Shown: positions 50,499-58,454, numbered from the stretch's first letter. The stretch is DNA of 64,000 nt from Rufibacter psychrotolerans (GCF_016924645.1 NZ_JAFFJV010000009.1:124001-188000), one strand, 5' to 3'. Notes: a model not told the origin generated them from the sequence alone. Program-made: numbers and translations.

Positions 50499-51188
50499 AT
50501 GTCCGTGATGAAAGCCATAGCCATTGATGATGAACCCATTGCCCTGGAGATTGTGCGGTCGCACGCGGCCAAGGTGCCCTACCTTGACCTGAAAGCCGAT
50601 TTCTCCGATGCCTTCAAAGCCCTGGAGTACCTGCAGAAAGAGCCGGTAGACCTTATCTTCCTGGACATTAAGATGCCTGACATCTCGGGCATTGACTTCT
50701 TCAACAGCCTGAGCAAAAAGCCGCTGCTCATCTTCACCACCGCGTACTCTGAGCACGCCGTCACCAGCTTTGAGATGGATGCCGTGGATTACCTCCTCAA
50801 GCCTTTCTCGCTGGCGCGGTTCATCAAGGGCTGCAACAAGGCGTTTGAGCTGTTCAACTTCCGCCACCACACCGAGGCCACCGACCACCTGTACGTAAAG
50901 ACCGGCTATGAGCAGGTGAAGGTGCTGTTTGAGGACATTCTCTACCTGGAGGCCACCGGCAACTACGTGACCTTCGCGCTCAAGGAGAAGAACCTGCTGT
51001 CCAGGAGTACCTTCAACGAGGCCATCGGGCTGCTGCCCTCAGACAAGTTTGTGCGGGTGCACCGGTCGTTTGTGGTAGCGGTGAGCAAGATTGATAAGAT
51101 TGAGCGGCACCAGGTCACCCTCCAGAAAAAGGAGATTCCGCTCAGCGAAGCCTACCGGCAGAACCTTACCGCGGCGCTGGGCAAATAA
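50499..51188 (+). CDS. LytTR-family response regulator
   Basis: 229 residues. The receiver domain (1-115) has the acidic pair D10-D11, phospho-acceptor D56 (FLDIKMP), switch T80 and K101. The LytTR DNA-binding domain (about 130-229) is recognised by V-L-F-E-D-I-L-Y-L-E-A-T-G-N-Y-V, then F-V-R-V-H-R-S-F-V-V and L-S-E-A-Y-R. It is the cognate partner of the LytS-type kinase, in one operon. Its target may include the direct repeats at 48832-48864. Confidence 0.94.
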   Translation: MSVMKAIAIDDEPIALEIVRSHAAKVPYLDLKADFSDAFKALEYLQKEPVDLIFLDIKMPDISGIDFFNSLSKKPLLIFTTAYSEHAVTSFEMDAVDYLLKPFSLARFIKGCNKAFELFNFRHHTEATDHLYVKTGYEQVKVLFEDILYLEATGNYVTFALKEKNLLSRSTFNEAIGLLPSDKFVRVHRSFVVAVSKIDKIERHQVTLQKKEIPLSEAYRQNLTAALGK

Positions 51189-51201
51189 AAGGGGCTGGGT
51201 T

Positions 51202-51237
51202 GTTTTAGCGGTGTTTTGGCGAAAAAAGCCCCTAAAC
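51202..51237. repeat. 36-bp interspersed palindrome, copy 23
   Basis: GTTTTAGCGGTG...AAGCCCCTAAAC, 13 bp past the LytTR regulator stop codon. Confidence 0.75.
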
Positions 51238-51288
51238 AAGCTCCCCGGAGGTAGGCTTTACAGCGCAGGCCCCGCAGCGCCGAAAACG

Positions 51289-51353
51289 GCAAAGCCTCTG
51301 GAAAGCCTGCCTTAGAGGGGAATGCCCTTTGAGCAGTGTTCCAGAGGCTTTGC
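51289..51353. repeat. Perfect 15-bp inverted repeat with 35-base loop
   Basis: Arms GCAAAGCCTCTGGAA (51289-51303) and its exact complement (51339-51353). It lies between convergent genes (LytTR regulator and the 35-residue protein), so it may be a terminator. The loop is long and there is no U-tract, so other roles are possible. Confidence 0.6.
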
Positions 51354-51370
51354 GCAGGTACTCCGCAGAT

Positions 51371-51478
51371 TTAATCGCGCTTGGCGTCTCTCTTTTGCTG
51401 TTTCTCAGCCCTTTTCTCTTTTAGGGTCTTCGCGGGAGCCTTTTTTGCACTCTCTTTGGTGGGGGTTTTACCGGCCAT
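51371..51478 (-). CDS. 35-residue basic protein
   Basis: A short frame from ATG 51478 to TAA 51371 encodes 35 residues beginning MAGKTPTKESAKKAPAK and ending RDAKRD. It is almost entirely Lys, Ala, Arg, Glu, Gln and Thr, strongly basic and likely helical and nucleic-acid-binding or ribosome-associated. Such Lys-rich mini-proteins recur in Bacteroidota, though I cannot name a family. The composition is far from random for this GC-rich DNA, and the frame ends cleanly before the inverted repeat. Confidence 0.6.
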   Translation of the reverse strand: MAGKTPTKESAKKAPAKTLKEKRAEKQQKRDAKRD

Positions 51479-51565
51479 AGCTGTAGAAGTTAACGTGTGA
51501 GACTCTTTTCTGAAAGATAAGAAAGTAATAGCAGAAATAACAGGTAAACCGGCGGCGGGGTTGCT

Positions 51566-51601
51566 GTTTTAGAGCTGTTTCTGGAAAAATGGGCAGAAAA
51601 C
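51566..51601. repeat. 36-bp interspersed palindrome, copy 24
   Basis: GTTTTAGAGCTGTTTC...ATGGGCAGAAAAC. Outer flanks GCGGCGGGGTTG and CAACCCGCCGC extend the stem. Confidence 0.7.
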
Positions 51602-51681
51602 AACCCGCCGCAGGCCTTTCTGCCGTATGTATAAGTAGTACTGCCTGAGGAAAAACCAACCCCTCGCTTCCCCTTACCCGT

Positions 51682-52383
51682 ATGTGCGGACGTTATTCTG
51701 TCATTCCCAAAAAAGAGAAAGCCGCTGCCCGGCGGGGCGGAAGCTCAGTGGCCGAGCTGCTGCACAAGTACCAGGAGCAGGCCCGCTACAACGCCGCCCC
51801 CTCGCAGCTGTTGCCCGTGATCACCAGCCAGGAGCCCCAAACCGTGCAGCATTTTTCGTGGGGCCTGCTGCCGCATTGGGCCAAGGAGAAGGAACATGGC
51901 CTGAGGCCCATCAATGCCCGCACCGAGACCCTGCTGGAAAAACCCGGCTTCAGAAGACTCATAGGCAGCAAACGGTGCCTGGTGCCCGCCGACGGTTTTT
52001 ACGAGTGGAAGAAAGTGGGCAAAGCCAAAGCACCCTACCGCATCTTACTCAAGAACGAGGCCCTGTTCACCTTTGCCGGCCTGTGGGACGAGTGGGTAGA
52101 CCCGGCCACCGGGGAAGTACTGCGCACCTTTACCGTCATCACCACGGAGCCCAATGAACTCATGGCCGGCATCCATAACCGCATGCCCGCCATCCTGCAC
52201 CCCGAGGAAGAGCAGATCTGGCTCTCCAGCACCGACGACGTGCAGCGGGTGGTGGAACTCCTGAAGCCTTACCCCGCCGAGGAGATGAAAGCGTACCCCG
52301 TCTCGGCCCTGGTGAACTCACCTAAGCACGACGTCCCCGCCCTGCTGGAGCCCGTAGCCGAGCAAGGCGGCCTGTTTGGCTAG
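51682..52383 (+). CDS. yedK: SRAP/YedK-type abasic-site shielding protein
   Basis: 233 residues beginning M-C2-G-R-Y-S; Met is removed to expose the catalytic Cys2, which forms a thiazolidine cross-link with abasic sites in single-stranded DNA. Other family residues are N37 (RYNAAPSQ), W60-G-L-L-P-H-W, E108 (DGFYEWK) and H165 (HNRMPAIL). It is HMCES-like and protects replication forks from abasic damage. It is a single gene. The basic mini-protein gene lies divergently upstream. Confidence 0.95.
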   Translation: MCGRYSVIPKKEKAAARRGGSSVAELLHKYQEQARYNAAPSQLLPVITSQEPQTVQHFSWGLLPHWAKEKEHGLRPINARTETLLEKPGFRRLIGSKRCLVPADGFYEWKKVGKAKAPYRILLKNEALFTFAGLWDEWVDPATGEVLRTFTVITTEPNELMAGIHNRMPAILHPEEEQIWLSSTDDVQRVVELLKPYPAEEMKAYPVSALVNSPKHDVPALLEPVAEQGGLFG

Positions 52384-52506
52384 CGCCAAAGCTTATTGTT
52401 TCTGGAGTTGTAGCCTGGCAGGTGTTGAGTAAGGTTTTTTTTGAAAGTTGAGCTGCTTGCTATAGGCTGGGTAGTGGCTTGCAAGGGTGCCAAAGGGGCA
52501 GCCCAA

Positions 52507-52544
52507 CAAAAAAAGAAGGCCATTTGCTTTTGGGGCAAATGGCC
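52507..52544 (-). terminator. Rho-independent terminator of the DUF4142 gene
   Basis: Minus-strand stem GGCCATTTGC/GCAAATGGCC with a 7-base loop followed by a U-rich tail, about 27 bp past the DUF4142 stop codon. Confidence 0.88.
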
Positions 52545-52570
52545 CTCGGGTTCAATGGGGGCAAGTTAGG

Positions 52571-53116
52571 TTACATGGCGTCTACAGCAGTTTTCAGCTG
52601 CTGAGCGTGCTGCAGGTGCGTGCGCAAGACGGGCAACGTAGCGTCAATAAAGGCCTGAACCTCCGTGTCACGGATTTCCCGGTCGGCTTGCTCGTAGAGC
52701 GTAACGGCTTCCTGGTGCGCCTGTACCTGTACGGTGGCAAAATCCTTGTCAAAGTCTAACCCAGATTTAGCGTCTAACCGGGTGACAATGGTCATTTTCG
52801 CGGCGGGCAGGGTAGTAGGCAGGGTAACGTCTCTCTCGTCTGCCATCTCCATGATGTCCATGGCGGTTGCCGAGTGGTCGGTGACCAGCATTTCCCCAAA
52901 CTCCTGCACCTGGCTGGTCATGCCCTGTTCCTGCGCCATTTCGCCGGTGGTGATCTCAAATAAGTCACTGGCGGCCGCATTCTGCAGGAAGGTGGCTACC
53001 CGGGTACGGTCCTCCATCATGGCGGCGTCATCGTCGTCATCGTCGCTACAAGACACAACAAAGGCACTGCTCAGCAATAGCGCCCACAAGGGCATCCAAC
53101 GGTTAGTTTTTTTCAT
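52571..53116 (-). CDS. DUF4142 lipoprotein
   Basis: 181 residues with a lipobox (V-V-S-C23) and a run of Asp. The helical DUF4142 domain follows: F-L-Q-N-A-A-A-S-D-L-F-E-I, then A-Q-E-Q-G, V-Q-E-F-G-E-M-L-V-T-D-H-S-A and the late L-P-V-L-R-T-H-L-Q-H-A. It is a ferritin-like four-helix protein of unknown role, common in Bacteroidota and often stress-induced. It is a single gene with its own terminator. Confidence 0.93.
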   Translation of the reverse strand: MKKTNRWMPLWALLLSSAFVVSCSDDDDDDAAMMEDRTRVATFLQNAAASDLFEITTGEMAQEQGMTSQVQEFGEMLVTDHSATAMDIMEMADERDVTLPTTLPAAKMTIVTRLDAKSGLDFDKDFATVQVQAHQEAVTLYEQADREIRDTEVQAFIDATLPVLRTHLQHAQQLKTAVDAM

Positions 53117-53840
53117 AATGTGTTACAATTGTGTTTTACAATGTACCTGTGTACGGGCTTGGGGGTGAAAAGCCGATTAAAAATGGTGTATGGGCCAATT
53201 TTCAGTAAAAACACTAATTGTAATATTTAGATAAGCGGATGTTTGGCGATGCCGAAAATAGAGCCGGTAACTGGCGGAGGATTGGTGTTTTTGTGAGCTA
53301 CCGGGTGCCCAAAAAAAGTAGAAGCCCCTAACGGATTGGCTTCCTACCTGGGAGAGGGCAGAAGGTAGAGTTGCTCCCGCCATGGAGCGGTTGGCACCCA
53401 TAACGCTGGCTGTCTCCCCGTGGAGGACAACCTAGCACTAAGCGAAGGGTTACTGGACGGGTGCTCCTCTGGAAATTATCAGAATAGTTCTACTGAGGAA
53501 TCAGTTCAGTAAGACCAGGTAACAAGGGGCCTCTCATTACCGCCCGTTTAAATTCTTCTGTTCATCTTAAGGAATGACGTCGTTACCCTGTTACGGCGTA
53601 TGCGTATAGCCTCAGGTTTGGCCTCATAGATGACAATAACCCTAACCACCTGTTTCTTTCACCCAGCAGGTTCAGTAGAAAGAAAGCGGCTGTCAATAAT
53701 CCTAAAACGGAAAGCTCCGGCGGCAAAGAGCCCTTTTCTTACACTGCCTGCCCGGGGAAAAGGCATGAAAAAAAATTACTGGGCGGGTGCTTTGTAACAC
53801 TTTGGCGGCATGCCGGCAACGAGAGGGGGAGACTTTTTCC
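53117..53840. other. Gene-free, AT-richer stretch
   Basis: 724 bp with no convincing reading frame. The longest open frame (minus, 53177-53401) has a random-looking composition. A minus-strand terminator at 53311-53347 implies leftward transcription from somewhere in 53350-53840, so a small RNA or a decayed gene is possible. A stray MKKNYWAGAL mini-frame at 53765 ends at once. Confidence 0.5.
53311..53347 (-). terminator. Minus-strand terminator with no assigned gene
   Basis: Minus-strand stem GAAGCC/GGCTTC extended by GTA/TAC past one bulged base, with an 11-base loop and then seven U residues. No gene feeding it was found upstream. Confidence 0.6.
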
Positions 53841-54014
53841 CTAAAGCCCTGGGCCACTCTTGCCGAAGATGGAGAGCGCCAGAAAAAGGATCAAAGCAAA
53901 CAGCGCCAGCCTCAGGAGGGTCTTTTCGCTTGATTTTGCGTTGACCTTTTCAATGGTGAGGGCGCCGGTAATGAACAAACCTATGCTTACAACGGCAAAT
54001 CCAATGTACAACAT
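53841..54014 (-). CDS. 57-residue two-helix membrane protein
   Basis: ATG 54014 to TAG 53841. Two hydrophobic helices (residues 2-20 and 33-50) are joined by a charged loop I-E-K-V-N-A-K-S-S-E-K. It resembles the 54-residue protein encoded next upstream on the same strand: both begin M-(L/F) and share G-L-F-x-x-G-x-L-x-I-(E/K) at the first helix end, then a Lys/Glu loop and a Leu-rich second helix. They are therefore tandem paralogues. No function was recognised. An inverted repeat (TATCTTA-TC-TAAGATA) lies 37 bp before the start. Confidence 0.7.
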   Translation of the reverse strand: MLYIGFAVVSIGLFITGALTIEKVNAKSSEKTLLRLALFALILFLALSIFGKSGPGL

Positions 54015-54050
54015 GTTCTTTCTGTAAGTTGAGAGAGGAAGTTTTAAACT

Positions 54051-54066
54051 TATCTTATCTAAGATA
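54051..54066. promoter_or_regulatory. Inverted repeat upstream of the 57-residue protein
   Basis: Perfect 7-bp arms TATCTTA and TAAGATA separated by two bases in AT-rich DNA, 37 bp from the start codon. A plausible operator. Confidence 0.35.
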
Positions 54067-54212
54067 GTACTTATACGGACAGAGTCAAGCCGTTTTTGCT
54101 CTGAAAAGACAAAATAGAGACAAAAGCAGGCCCAGTTTGCCGGGGTAAAAAAGAGAATATCGCCCCCAAAATAGGACTCTTGCCAGTTCTAGGTCCAGGC
54201 TTGGCCCAGGCA

Positions 54213-54377
54213 CTACCGCAAACCCAGCAGCGGGTAGCTGAGCAGCAGGATGAGCACAAACAGCAGGAAAATAAGGGTAGCCTTTTCCTTTGCTTCAATG
54301 GCCAGTTCCTTGATGGCCAGGGAACCCGATAAGAAAAGGCCCATGCTGGTGAGAATATAGCTGATGACCAGAAACAT
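54213..54377 (-). CDS. 54-residue two-helix membrane protein
   Basis: ATG 54377 to TGA/stop at 54213, preceded by a strong Shine-Dalgarno site (AGGAGG, 7-8 bases upstream), which fixes this start rather than the longer frame to 54461. Helices lie at residues 2-21 and 33-52, with a charged loop K-E-L-A-I-E-A-K-E-K between them. It is a paralogue of the 57-residue protein about 200 bp downstream. No family was recognised; it is probably a small inner-membrane protein, perhaps stress-related. Confidence 0.72.
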   Translation of the reverse strand: MFLVISYILTSMGLFLSGSLAIKELAIEAKEKATLIFLLFVLILLLSYPLLGLR

Positions 54378-54988
54378 CTGTTTTCCTCCTATCTGAAAAA
54401 CATGAGGTGGGGAACAAACATGCAGCAAATGGACAGAGACGCTAGCCAGAATAGGCCGCAAGGGCTGCGCTATGCTGTTTAGCCTGGGGTGGTCATGGGG
54501 TTATAAAAAACAGGGGGAGACTGTTTACGTTGCATTGCTCGTACGCGGCAGACAAGAGTCAGTGGAGGGGAGGCCAGACAAACAGGAGACCTGCTCACCA
54601 AGCAGATCTGGTACAACTGCTTCGTGAAGTAACACAAAAATCAATAAAATGCAAAGCTTATTATGCTGGAATTTGCGCCCAACCAACTAGATATGAGGAC
54701 TATAAACCTAGGCCCTGCCTGCCTTCTCCTGAAAGAAGAAAAACGGAGAAGCAGGTGTTTTTCACCCGTTTCTCCGTTTTTAGGCTAAAAATGAATATGG
54801 AACCGCTAGCGTGCCCTGTCAGGCGGCTCAGATCCCCCAGGAAACTGCGGCAAAAACTTCCGGAAGAAGAATCGCTGGCCTGGCAAATGGCGGCTTTGGG
54901 CACAGGGGCAGGCAAGTCAGCGCTTCGCCAACGCACGCAACTAGAACCAGCACGGAAAGGAGCCTGAAGGGCCGAGACCAGGATGGTG
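54378..54988. other. Non-coding stretch with a bidirectional terminator
   Basis: 611 bp without a convincing gene. The open frame 54530-54967 (plus) runs through the hairpin at 54737-54781 and is judged spurious. Confidence 0.5.
54737..54781. terminator. Nested bidirectional hairpin terminator
   Basis: Outer arms AAAAACGGAGAA and TTTCTCCGTTTTT enclose an inner GGTG/CACC stem. T runs are present on both strands. It can end minus-strand transcripts from the 111-residue gene at 54989. Confidence 0.8.
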
Positions 54989-55324
54989 TCAGGAAAACTC
55001 TACCGGTGCCAGGGGCACGGTGCCAGCCGAGGTCCCATTTAACAGGAAACTGATGACCGATTTTCCGTACCAGAGACCATCCTGTAAGTTGCCGCCTGCC
55101 ACTTCTTCCTTGGCCTGGTCCAGCATTTTGGCAAGCAGGGACAAGCGCTGGGCCGCCTGGCTCCCCTCTGCGGGCTGGGTCTGCAGCTGGTTCAGAATGT
55201 GCCCGGTCTTCTGGATAGATTCCAGGCTGGCCGTAATTTCCTCTGGCGAATTACCGGTACACTCCTCCCATTCTTCTAATATTCCTTGAAGCGTCTGGAT
55301 GCACTCTTGGCTAAGCTCAATCAT
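54989..55324 (-). CDS. Helical cytoplasmic protein, unknown function
   Basis: 111 residues, soluble, Gln/Glu/Leu-rich and predicted all-helical (I-E-L-S-Q-E-C-I-Q-T-L-Q-G-I-L-E-E-W-E-E). A flexible segment Q-P-A-E-G-S-Q lies mid-chain. No family was recognised. It is a single gene with a terminator about 210 bp beyond its stop codon. Confidence 0.55.
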   Translation of the reverse strand: MIELSQECIQTLQGILEEWEECTGNSPEEITASLESIQKTGHILNQLQTQPAEGSQAAQRLSLLAKMLDQAKEEVAGGNLQDGLWYGKSVISFLLNGTSAGTVPLAPVEFS

Positions 55325-55590
55325 TTTAGTTAGTTATTGTGATACTTTTTACAAGTTAAAGCAAAAGCGTCTTTCTTTTAAAGGGGCCAGGCAGCGCTGG
55401 CGTTATAGGGTAACACCTTCACCTTCAGGCGGTATTCTACAGTGTGCAAAGCGAAAACTGCCTCGGAAAGCCGGCTTGTACTTAGTGGGGGACGGCCCTA
55501 TATTATGCAATTTTCTTCAGGTTGTAAAATACATTTTGCTTTGCTGTAACAATATATAGAAAAGTTTAGCCTTTGCAATAGACCTTTAAA

Positions 55591-55624
55591 ACAAAATGAG
55601 CCTTCTGGTACATGCAGAAGGCTC
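55591..55624 (-). terminator. Rho-independent terminator of the lipoprotein gene
   Basis: Minus-strand stem GAGCCTTCTG/CAGAAGGCTC with a 7-base loop followed by ATTTTGTTTT. It lies about 100 bp beyond the stop codon of the 166-residue lipoprotein. Confidence 0.8.
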
Positions 55625-55723
55625 TGGAGAACTACTCCCTTGGAGGTTTCCCTTTCCCGTGACCCGATAAATTTCTGTGCTCCCTGCCGGGTAAAACTGA
55701 CGTGGCGTCGGTGGCAGCGGTAC

Positions 55724-56224
55724 CTACGGCAAGCCTACCTTTCTGTAGGAAAGCGTGTTCCCCCGGCCCACGTAGGAAAGCTCCAGGCTGGCCGAATCCA
55801 CTGCCACGATGTACCAGCACAGATCACTGTCGGTGACGCTAATGTACTTTTCTTTGTCTGGGCTTACGTTCCGCGCCTGGTCTGCTGCGTTGCGGCACCG
55901 GTCAGAGAGCACAAATTCCTCATCGGTCCAGGTTTTTTGCCCGGCCGCGATTTCTTTCATGTGGTTCTTCTCAAAAACCAGGAAGTTGGTGGAGTCAACG
56001 GTATGTTGCCATTTTCCCTGCAGCAGTTCGTACGGAGTCTTCGGTCCGTCTGTCACTATGTTGGGGGATGCGGAAGCAGGTGGGGCTGCAACAGCCGTAG
56101 CAACGGATTGGTTGGCCGGGGCTACTGCGCCCGGTTGGGTTGTTTCCTTTTCCTGTTGTTTTACTCCACAGCTTGCCAGTGACAAAGCTACAAAAGCCGC
56201 TACGCTCAAAAGGTGGGTCTTCAT
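55724..56224 (-). CDS. Lipoprotein, unknown function
   Basis: 166 residues from the ATG at 56224, where a lipoprotein signal begins (L-S-L-A-S-C19). A low-complexity Ala/Pro/Thr linker (about 25-60) leads to a domain G-K-W-Q-H-T-V-D-S-T-N-F-L-V-F-E-K-N-H-M, then two Cys residues (R-C-R-N and L-C-W-Y) and L-S-Y-V-G-R-G-N-T-L. This resembles lipocalin-like small domains that begin L-x-G-x-W, a weak call. Confidence 0.65.
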   Translation of the reverse strand: MKTHLLSVAAFVALSLASCGVKQQEKETTQPGAVAPANQSVATAVAAPPASASPNIVTDGPKTPYELLQGKWQHTVDSTNFLVFEKNHMKEIAAGQKTWTDEEFVLSDRCRNAADQARNVSPDKEKYISVTDSDLCWYIVAVDSASLELSYVGRGNTLSYRKVGLP

Positions 56225-56849
56225 GTATTCTTTTTTTGGATAGAAATAAGTGGAAGATGGGCTACAAGGCTGGATTAGAGGTTTTACTTGCCAGGGATCT
56301 TTTGTTTGACTTTCCCAAAGGTTTGTTTGATACAATGCCGGGCCTAACCTAAATCAAAACGCCAGAAAAAGCAAACACCTTGGTGGCGGAAGGTAGTCCC
56401 GGCTACCATCTCTGTCGTTTGTCCGGGCACTGGTGTTCCCTAGGCCGGGGGGCTGGTTCAGAAGGTAGTGGGTGGTAGAGGCGATTGTAGACCCCTTTGT
56501 ATGATGGGGTGCCGGGTGCACCAGGAGCATGGCGCTGACCGTTGGAGTGCCGTGCTTACCATCAAACCAGCCAACAAGTGCTCATTCCATGGTGGCCAGG
56601 TTAAAACCAAGCGGTTCTACGCTAAAGCAAAGCGCCGTACGCTGTAACGATGCTCTGGGAGGCCGATAGGTCTGTAGCGATGTTACACCGGACCGGTGTA
56701 CGGGCATTGCTTTGGCTTTGCAGCTGCGTATGTAAAGCCAACCTGAACAGGTTACCTTATGCCTCTTGTTATGGAGGAGTTAAACCGGAACAGGTTGGGT
56801 TTGCCTCCTCCGGCGGGTGCACCAACAAGAAACGTCAGAAAAACAGCCT
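56225..56849. other. Gene-free stretch with short repeats
   Basis: About 600 bp with no convincing gene. It contains a perfect 17-bp palindrome (TACACCGG-A-CCGGTGTA, 56684-56700), two near-identical CTGTA[A/G]CGATG copies 30 bp apart (56642, 56672), an AACCTG-AA-CAGGTT hairpin, and two copies of CGGGTGCACCA 301 bp apart (56513 and 56814). It could be a decayed mobile fragment. Confidence 0.45.
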
Positions 56850-57377
56850 TTACGCTGCGGCGCCGGTATTGCGGTAGTTCAGTTTGTTTTTGGGCCCCTG
56901 CTGGGCTTTGGCCAACTGTTTGAACCCACGCAGTTGCGCAGGGGAGAAGTCTCTTTTAGGAACCACGTTGGCCACTTGCGGAGTGGTCCAGATAAGCACC
57001 CAGTCTTTGGTCTCGGTGAGGCTGTAGACCTTATCCCAGGTGAAGGTTGACTGGAAAGACTCTCCCGTAATCCTGATCCTGTCCGGCTCAAACGCGTAGA
57101 CAATGGTCTCGCTTACCCGTTGGTGGGTTTTAAAGGCCTTTTTAGCGGCAAAGTAAAGCTGAACCGGAAACCCCACCGTGAGGTAAAGCCCAAAGATCAA
57201 CCCAATCCAGGGTACCTCCGTGAGCGCATCGGTCAGGTAAAGGAACAGCACGCTCATGAGCGAAAAGATCCCCAGCACCAGCATGAACTTGCCCTTCCAC
57301 TTGCGGAACACAAAATGGAAATTGACTTTGATGTAATCCTGTTCGCTCAGTTGGGTGGTGAGGGTGATTGGCTCCAT
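56850..57377 (-). CDS. YcxB-like membrane protein
   Basis: 175 residues: an N-terminal soluble strand region, two membrane helices at about 31-49 and 56-75, and a C-terminal PH-like domain (I-V-Y-A-F-E-P-D-R-I-R-I-T-G-E-S-F, then F-T-W-D-K-V-Y-S-L-T-E-T, then V-P-K-R-D-F-S-P-A-Q-L). This is the YcxB-like family of uncharacterised bacterial membrane proteins. It is a single gene, divergent from the tRNA/Ohr region. Confidence 0.82.
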   Translation of the reverse strand: MEPITLTTQLSEQDYIKVNFHFVFRKWKGKFMLVLGIFSLMSVLFLYLTDALTEVPWIGLIFGLYLTVGFPVQLYFAAKKAFKTHQRVSETIVYAFEPDRIRITGESFQSTFTWDKVYSLTETKDWVLIWTTPQVANVVPKRDFSPAQLRGFKQLAKAQQGPKNKLNYRNTGAAA

Positions 57378-57423
57378 GAGGATGGTTCGTTAACTCTTTT
57401 TTATGAATTAGGTTTTGCCATAG

Positions 57424-57459
57424 GTTTTAGGGGTTGTTTCACAGAAATAAGCCTAAAAC
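57424..57459. repeat. 36-bp interspersed palindrome, copy 25
   Basis: GTTTTAGGGGTTG...TAAGCCTAAAAC. The rest of the 360-bp gap to the tRNA shows nothing else. Confidence 0.75.
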
Positions 57460-57694
57460 GCGTGCTTCCCCCCGGCCCAGAAGGGGCAACTCCTCCTGGC
57501 CTTTCCCGCGCATGCCCGCCTTTGGCCCCGCATACAACCGAGTCTCCACCGCTGCCCAGCCTCAATCTGGGGTTCTGGCCTGTCAGTCGGGGCAAGACGC
57601 ACCTAATAAAGTGGGTCCTCAGGAGGGGCCGGCTGAATGTGTCGGGCCGTTTTTGGGGTGCGGTTGCCTGCCATCGCCCATGCCGGGCGCCACA

Positions 57695-57734
57695 ACAGAA
57701 AAGCCCTCACAGCTGCTACACTGAGAGGGCTTTT
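57695..57734 (-). terminator. Terminator of tRNA-Arg
   Basis: Minus-strand stem AAAAGCCCTC/GAGGGCTTTT with a 16-base loop, immediately after the tRNA 3' end. Confidence 0.8.
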
Positions 57735-57738
57735 GCTT

Positions 57739-57813
57739 TGGTGGCCACGCCAGGAATCGAACCTGGATCGAGAGCTTCGGAAACTCCAATACTATCCGTT
57801 GTACTACGTGGCC
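57739..57813 (-). tRNA. tRNA-Arg (anticodon CCG), CCA encoded
   Basis: Read on the minus strand, the acceptor arms GGCCACG and CGTGGCC pair perfectly. The anticodon loop is TTCCGAA with CCG in the middle, reading codon CGG. The T-arm is CCAGG-TTCGATT-CCTGG. The discriminator is A and CCA is encoded. It has its own promoter upstream and terminator downstream. Confidence 0.95.
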
Positions 57814-57827
57814 TGCTTTTGCGTGGG

Positions 57828-57858
57828 CAAATGTAGGAAATGCCCGTAAAGAATGAAA
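57828..57858 (-). promoter_or_regulatory. Promoter of tRNA-Arg
   Basis: Minus strand: TTTC at 57855-57858, a 19-bp spacer and TACATTTG at 57828-57835, an exact match to the Bacteroidota -7 consensus TAnnTTTG. The predicted start is about 8 bp before the mature tRNA. Confidence 0.7.
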
Positions 57859-57995
57859 GTACCTCTGCACGTTTTTTGCCCGCTTTCTGCAAAAGGGCTT
57901 GAAATCAGGAAGAAAGGAGAGAGCAAGGCTAACATTTTCGGCCTGAAACAGTTTAGCTAAAGAAATATTTCAGTTTATCACCAAAGAGAGAAACT

Positions 57996-58415
57996 ATGAA
58001 AAGAGTGTACACGGCGGAAGTAACCGCCACCGGAGGCCGCAATGGTCAGGTTAGATCGTCAGACGGAATCATTGACATGCCGGTACGGGTGCCCGAGGGA
58101 CTGGGCGGCAAGGGCGGGGCCACCAACCCCGAGCAGCTGTTTGCGGCGGGTTACTCGGCCTGTTTCCAGAGCGCGCTGCAGCTGGTGGCCAGCAAGCAGC
58201 AGATCAAACTGGATGAGAAGTCTACCGTTACCGCTAACGTGGGGCTGGACCAGTTTGAAGACGGACGCTACGGCTTGTCTGTGCAGCTAGACGTGAAAAT
58301 TAACGGCGTAGACCGCGCCAAGGCCGAGGAACTGGTGGCCCAGGCGCATGAGGTGTGTCCGTACTCAGTGGGCACCAAAGGAAATATTGACGTGAAACTG
58401 AATGTGCTGGACTAA
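57996..58415 (+). CDS. ohr: Organic hydroperoxide resistance protein
   Basis: 139 residues, the usual length. The redox Cys pair is C56 (GYSACF) and C121 (EVCPYS), and the catalytic arginine lies in P-V-R-V-P-E-G-L-G-G near residue 31. It is a thiol peroxidase of the Ohr/OsmC family that reduces organic hydroperoxides in the cytoplasm. No OhrR repressor is adjacent. A 36-bp palindrome starts 3-4 bp after the stop codon and merges into a terminator. Confidence 0.95.
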   Translation: MKRVYTAEVTATGGRNGQVRSSDGIIDMPVRVPEGLGGKGGATNPEQLFAAGYSACFQSALQLVASKQQIKLDEKSTVTANVGLDQFEDGRYGLSVQLDVKINGVDRAKAEELVAQAHEVCPYSVGTKGNIDVKLNVLD

Positions 58416-58418
58416 CGG

Positions 58419-58454
58419 CGTTTTAGGCCTGTTTTACCCAGAATAAAGCAAAAC
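58419..58454. repeat. 36-bp interspersed palindrome, copy 26
   Basis: GTTTTAGGCCTG...TAAAGCAAAAC, 3-4 bp past the ohr stop codon and merging with the terminator. Confidence 0.7.

Noticed and set aside
53177..53401. 74-residue minus-strand frame
   Set aside because: Passes through a terminator hairpin and has no start signal or protein-like composition.
54530..54967. 145-residue plus-strand frame
   Set aside because: Runs through the nested terminator at 54737-54781 and has no recognisable composition.
57120..57836. 238-residue plus-strand frame across the YcxB gene end and the tRNA
   Set aside because: Overlaps a YcxB-like gene, a repeat, a terminator and tRNA-Arg.
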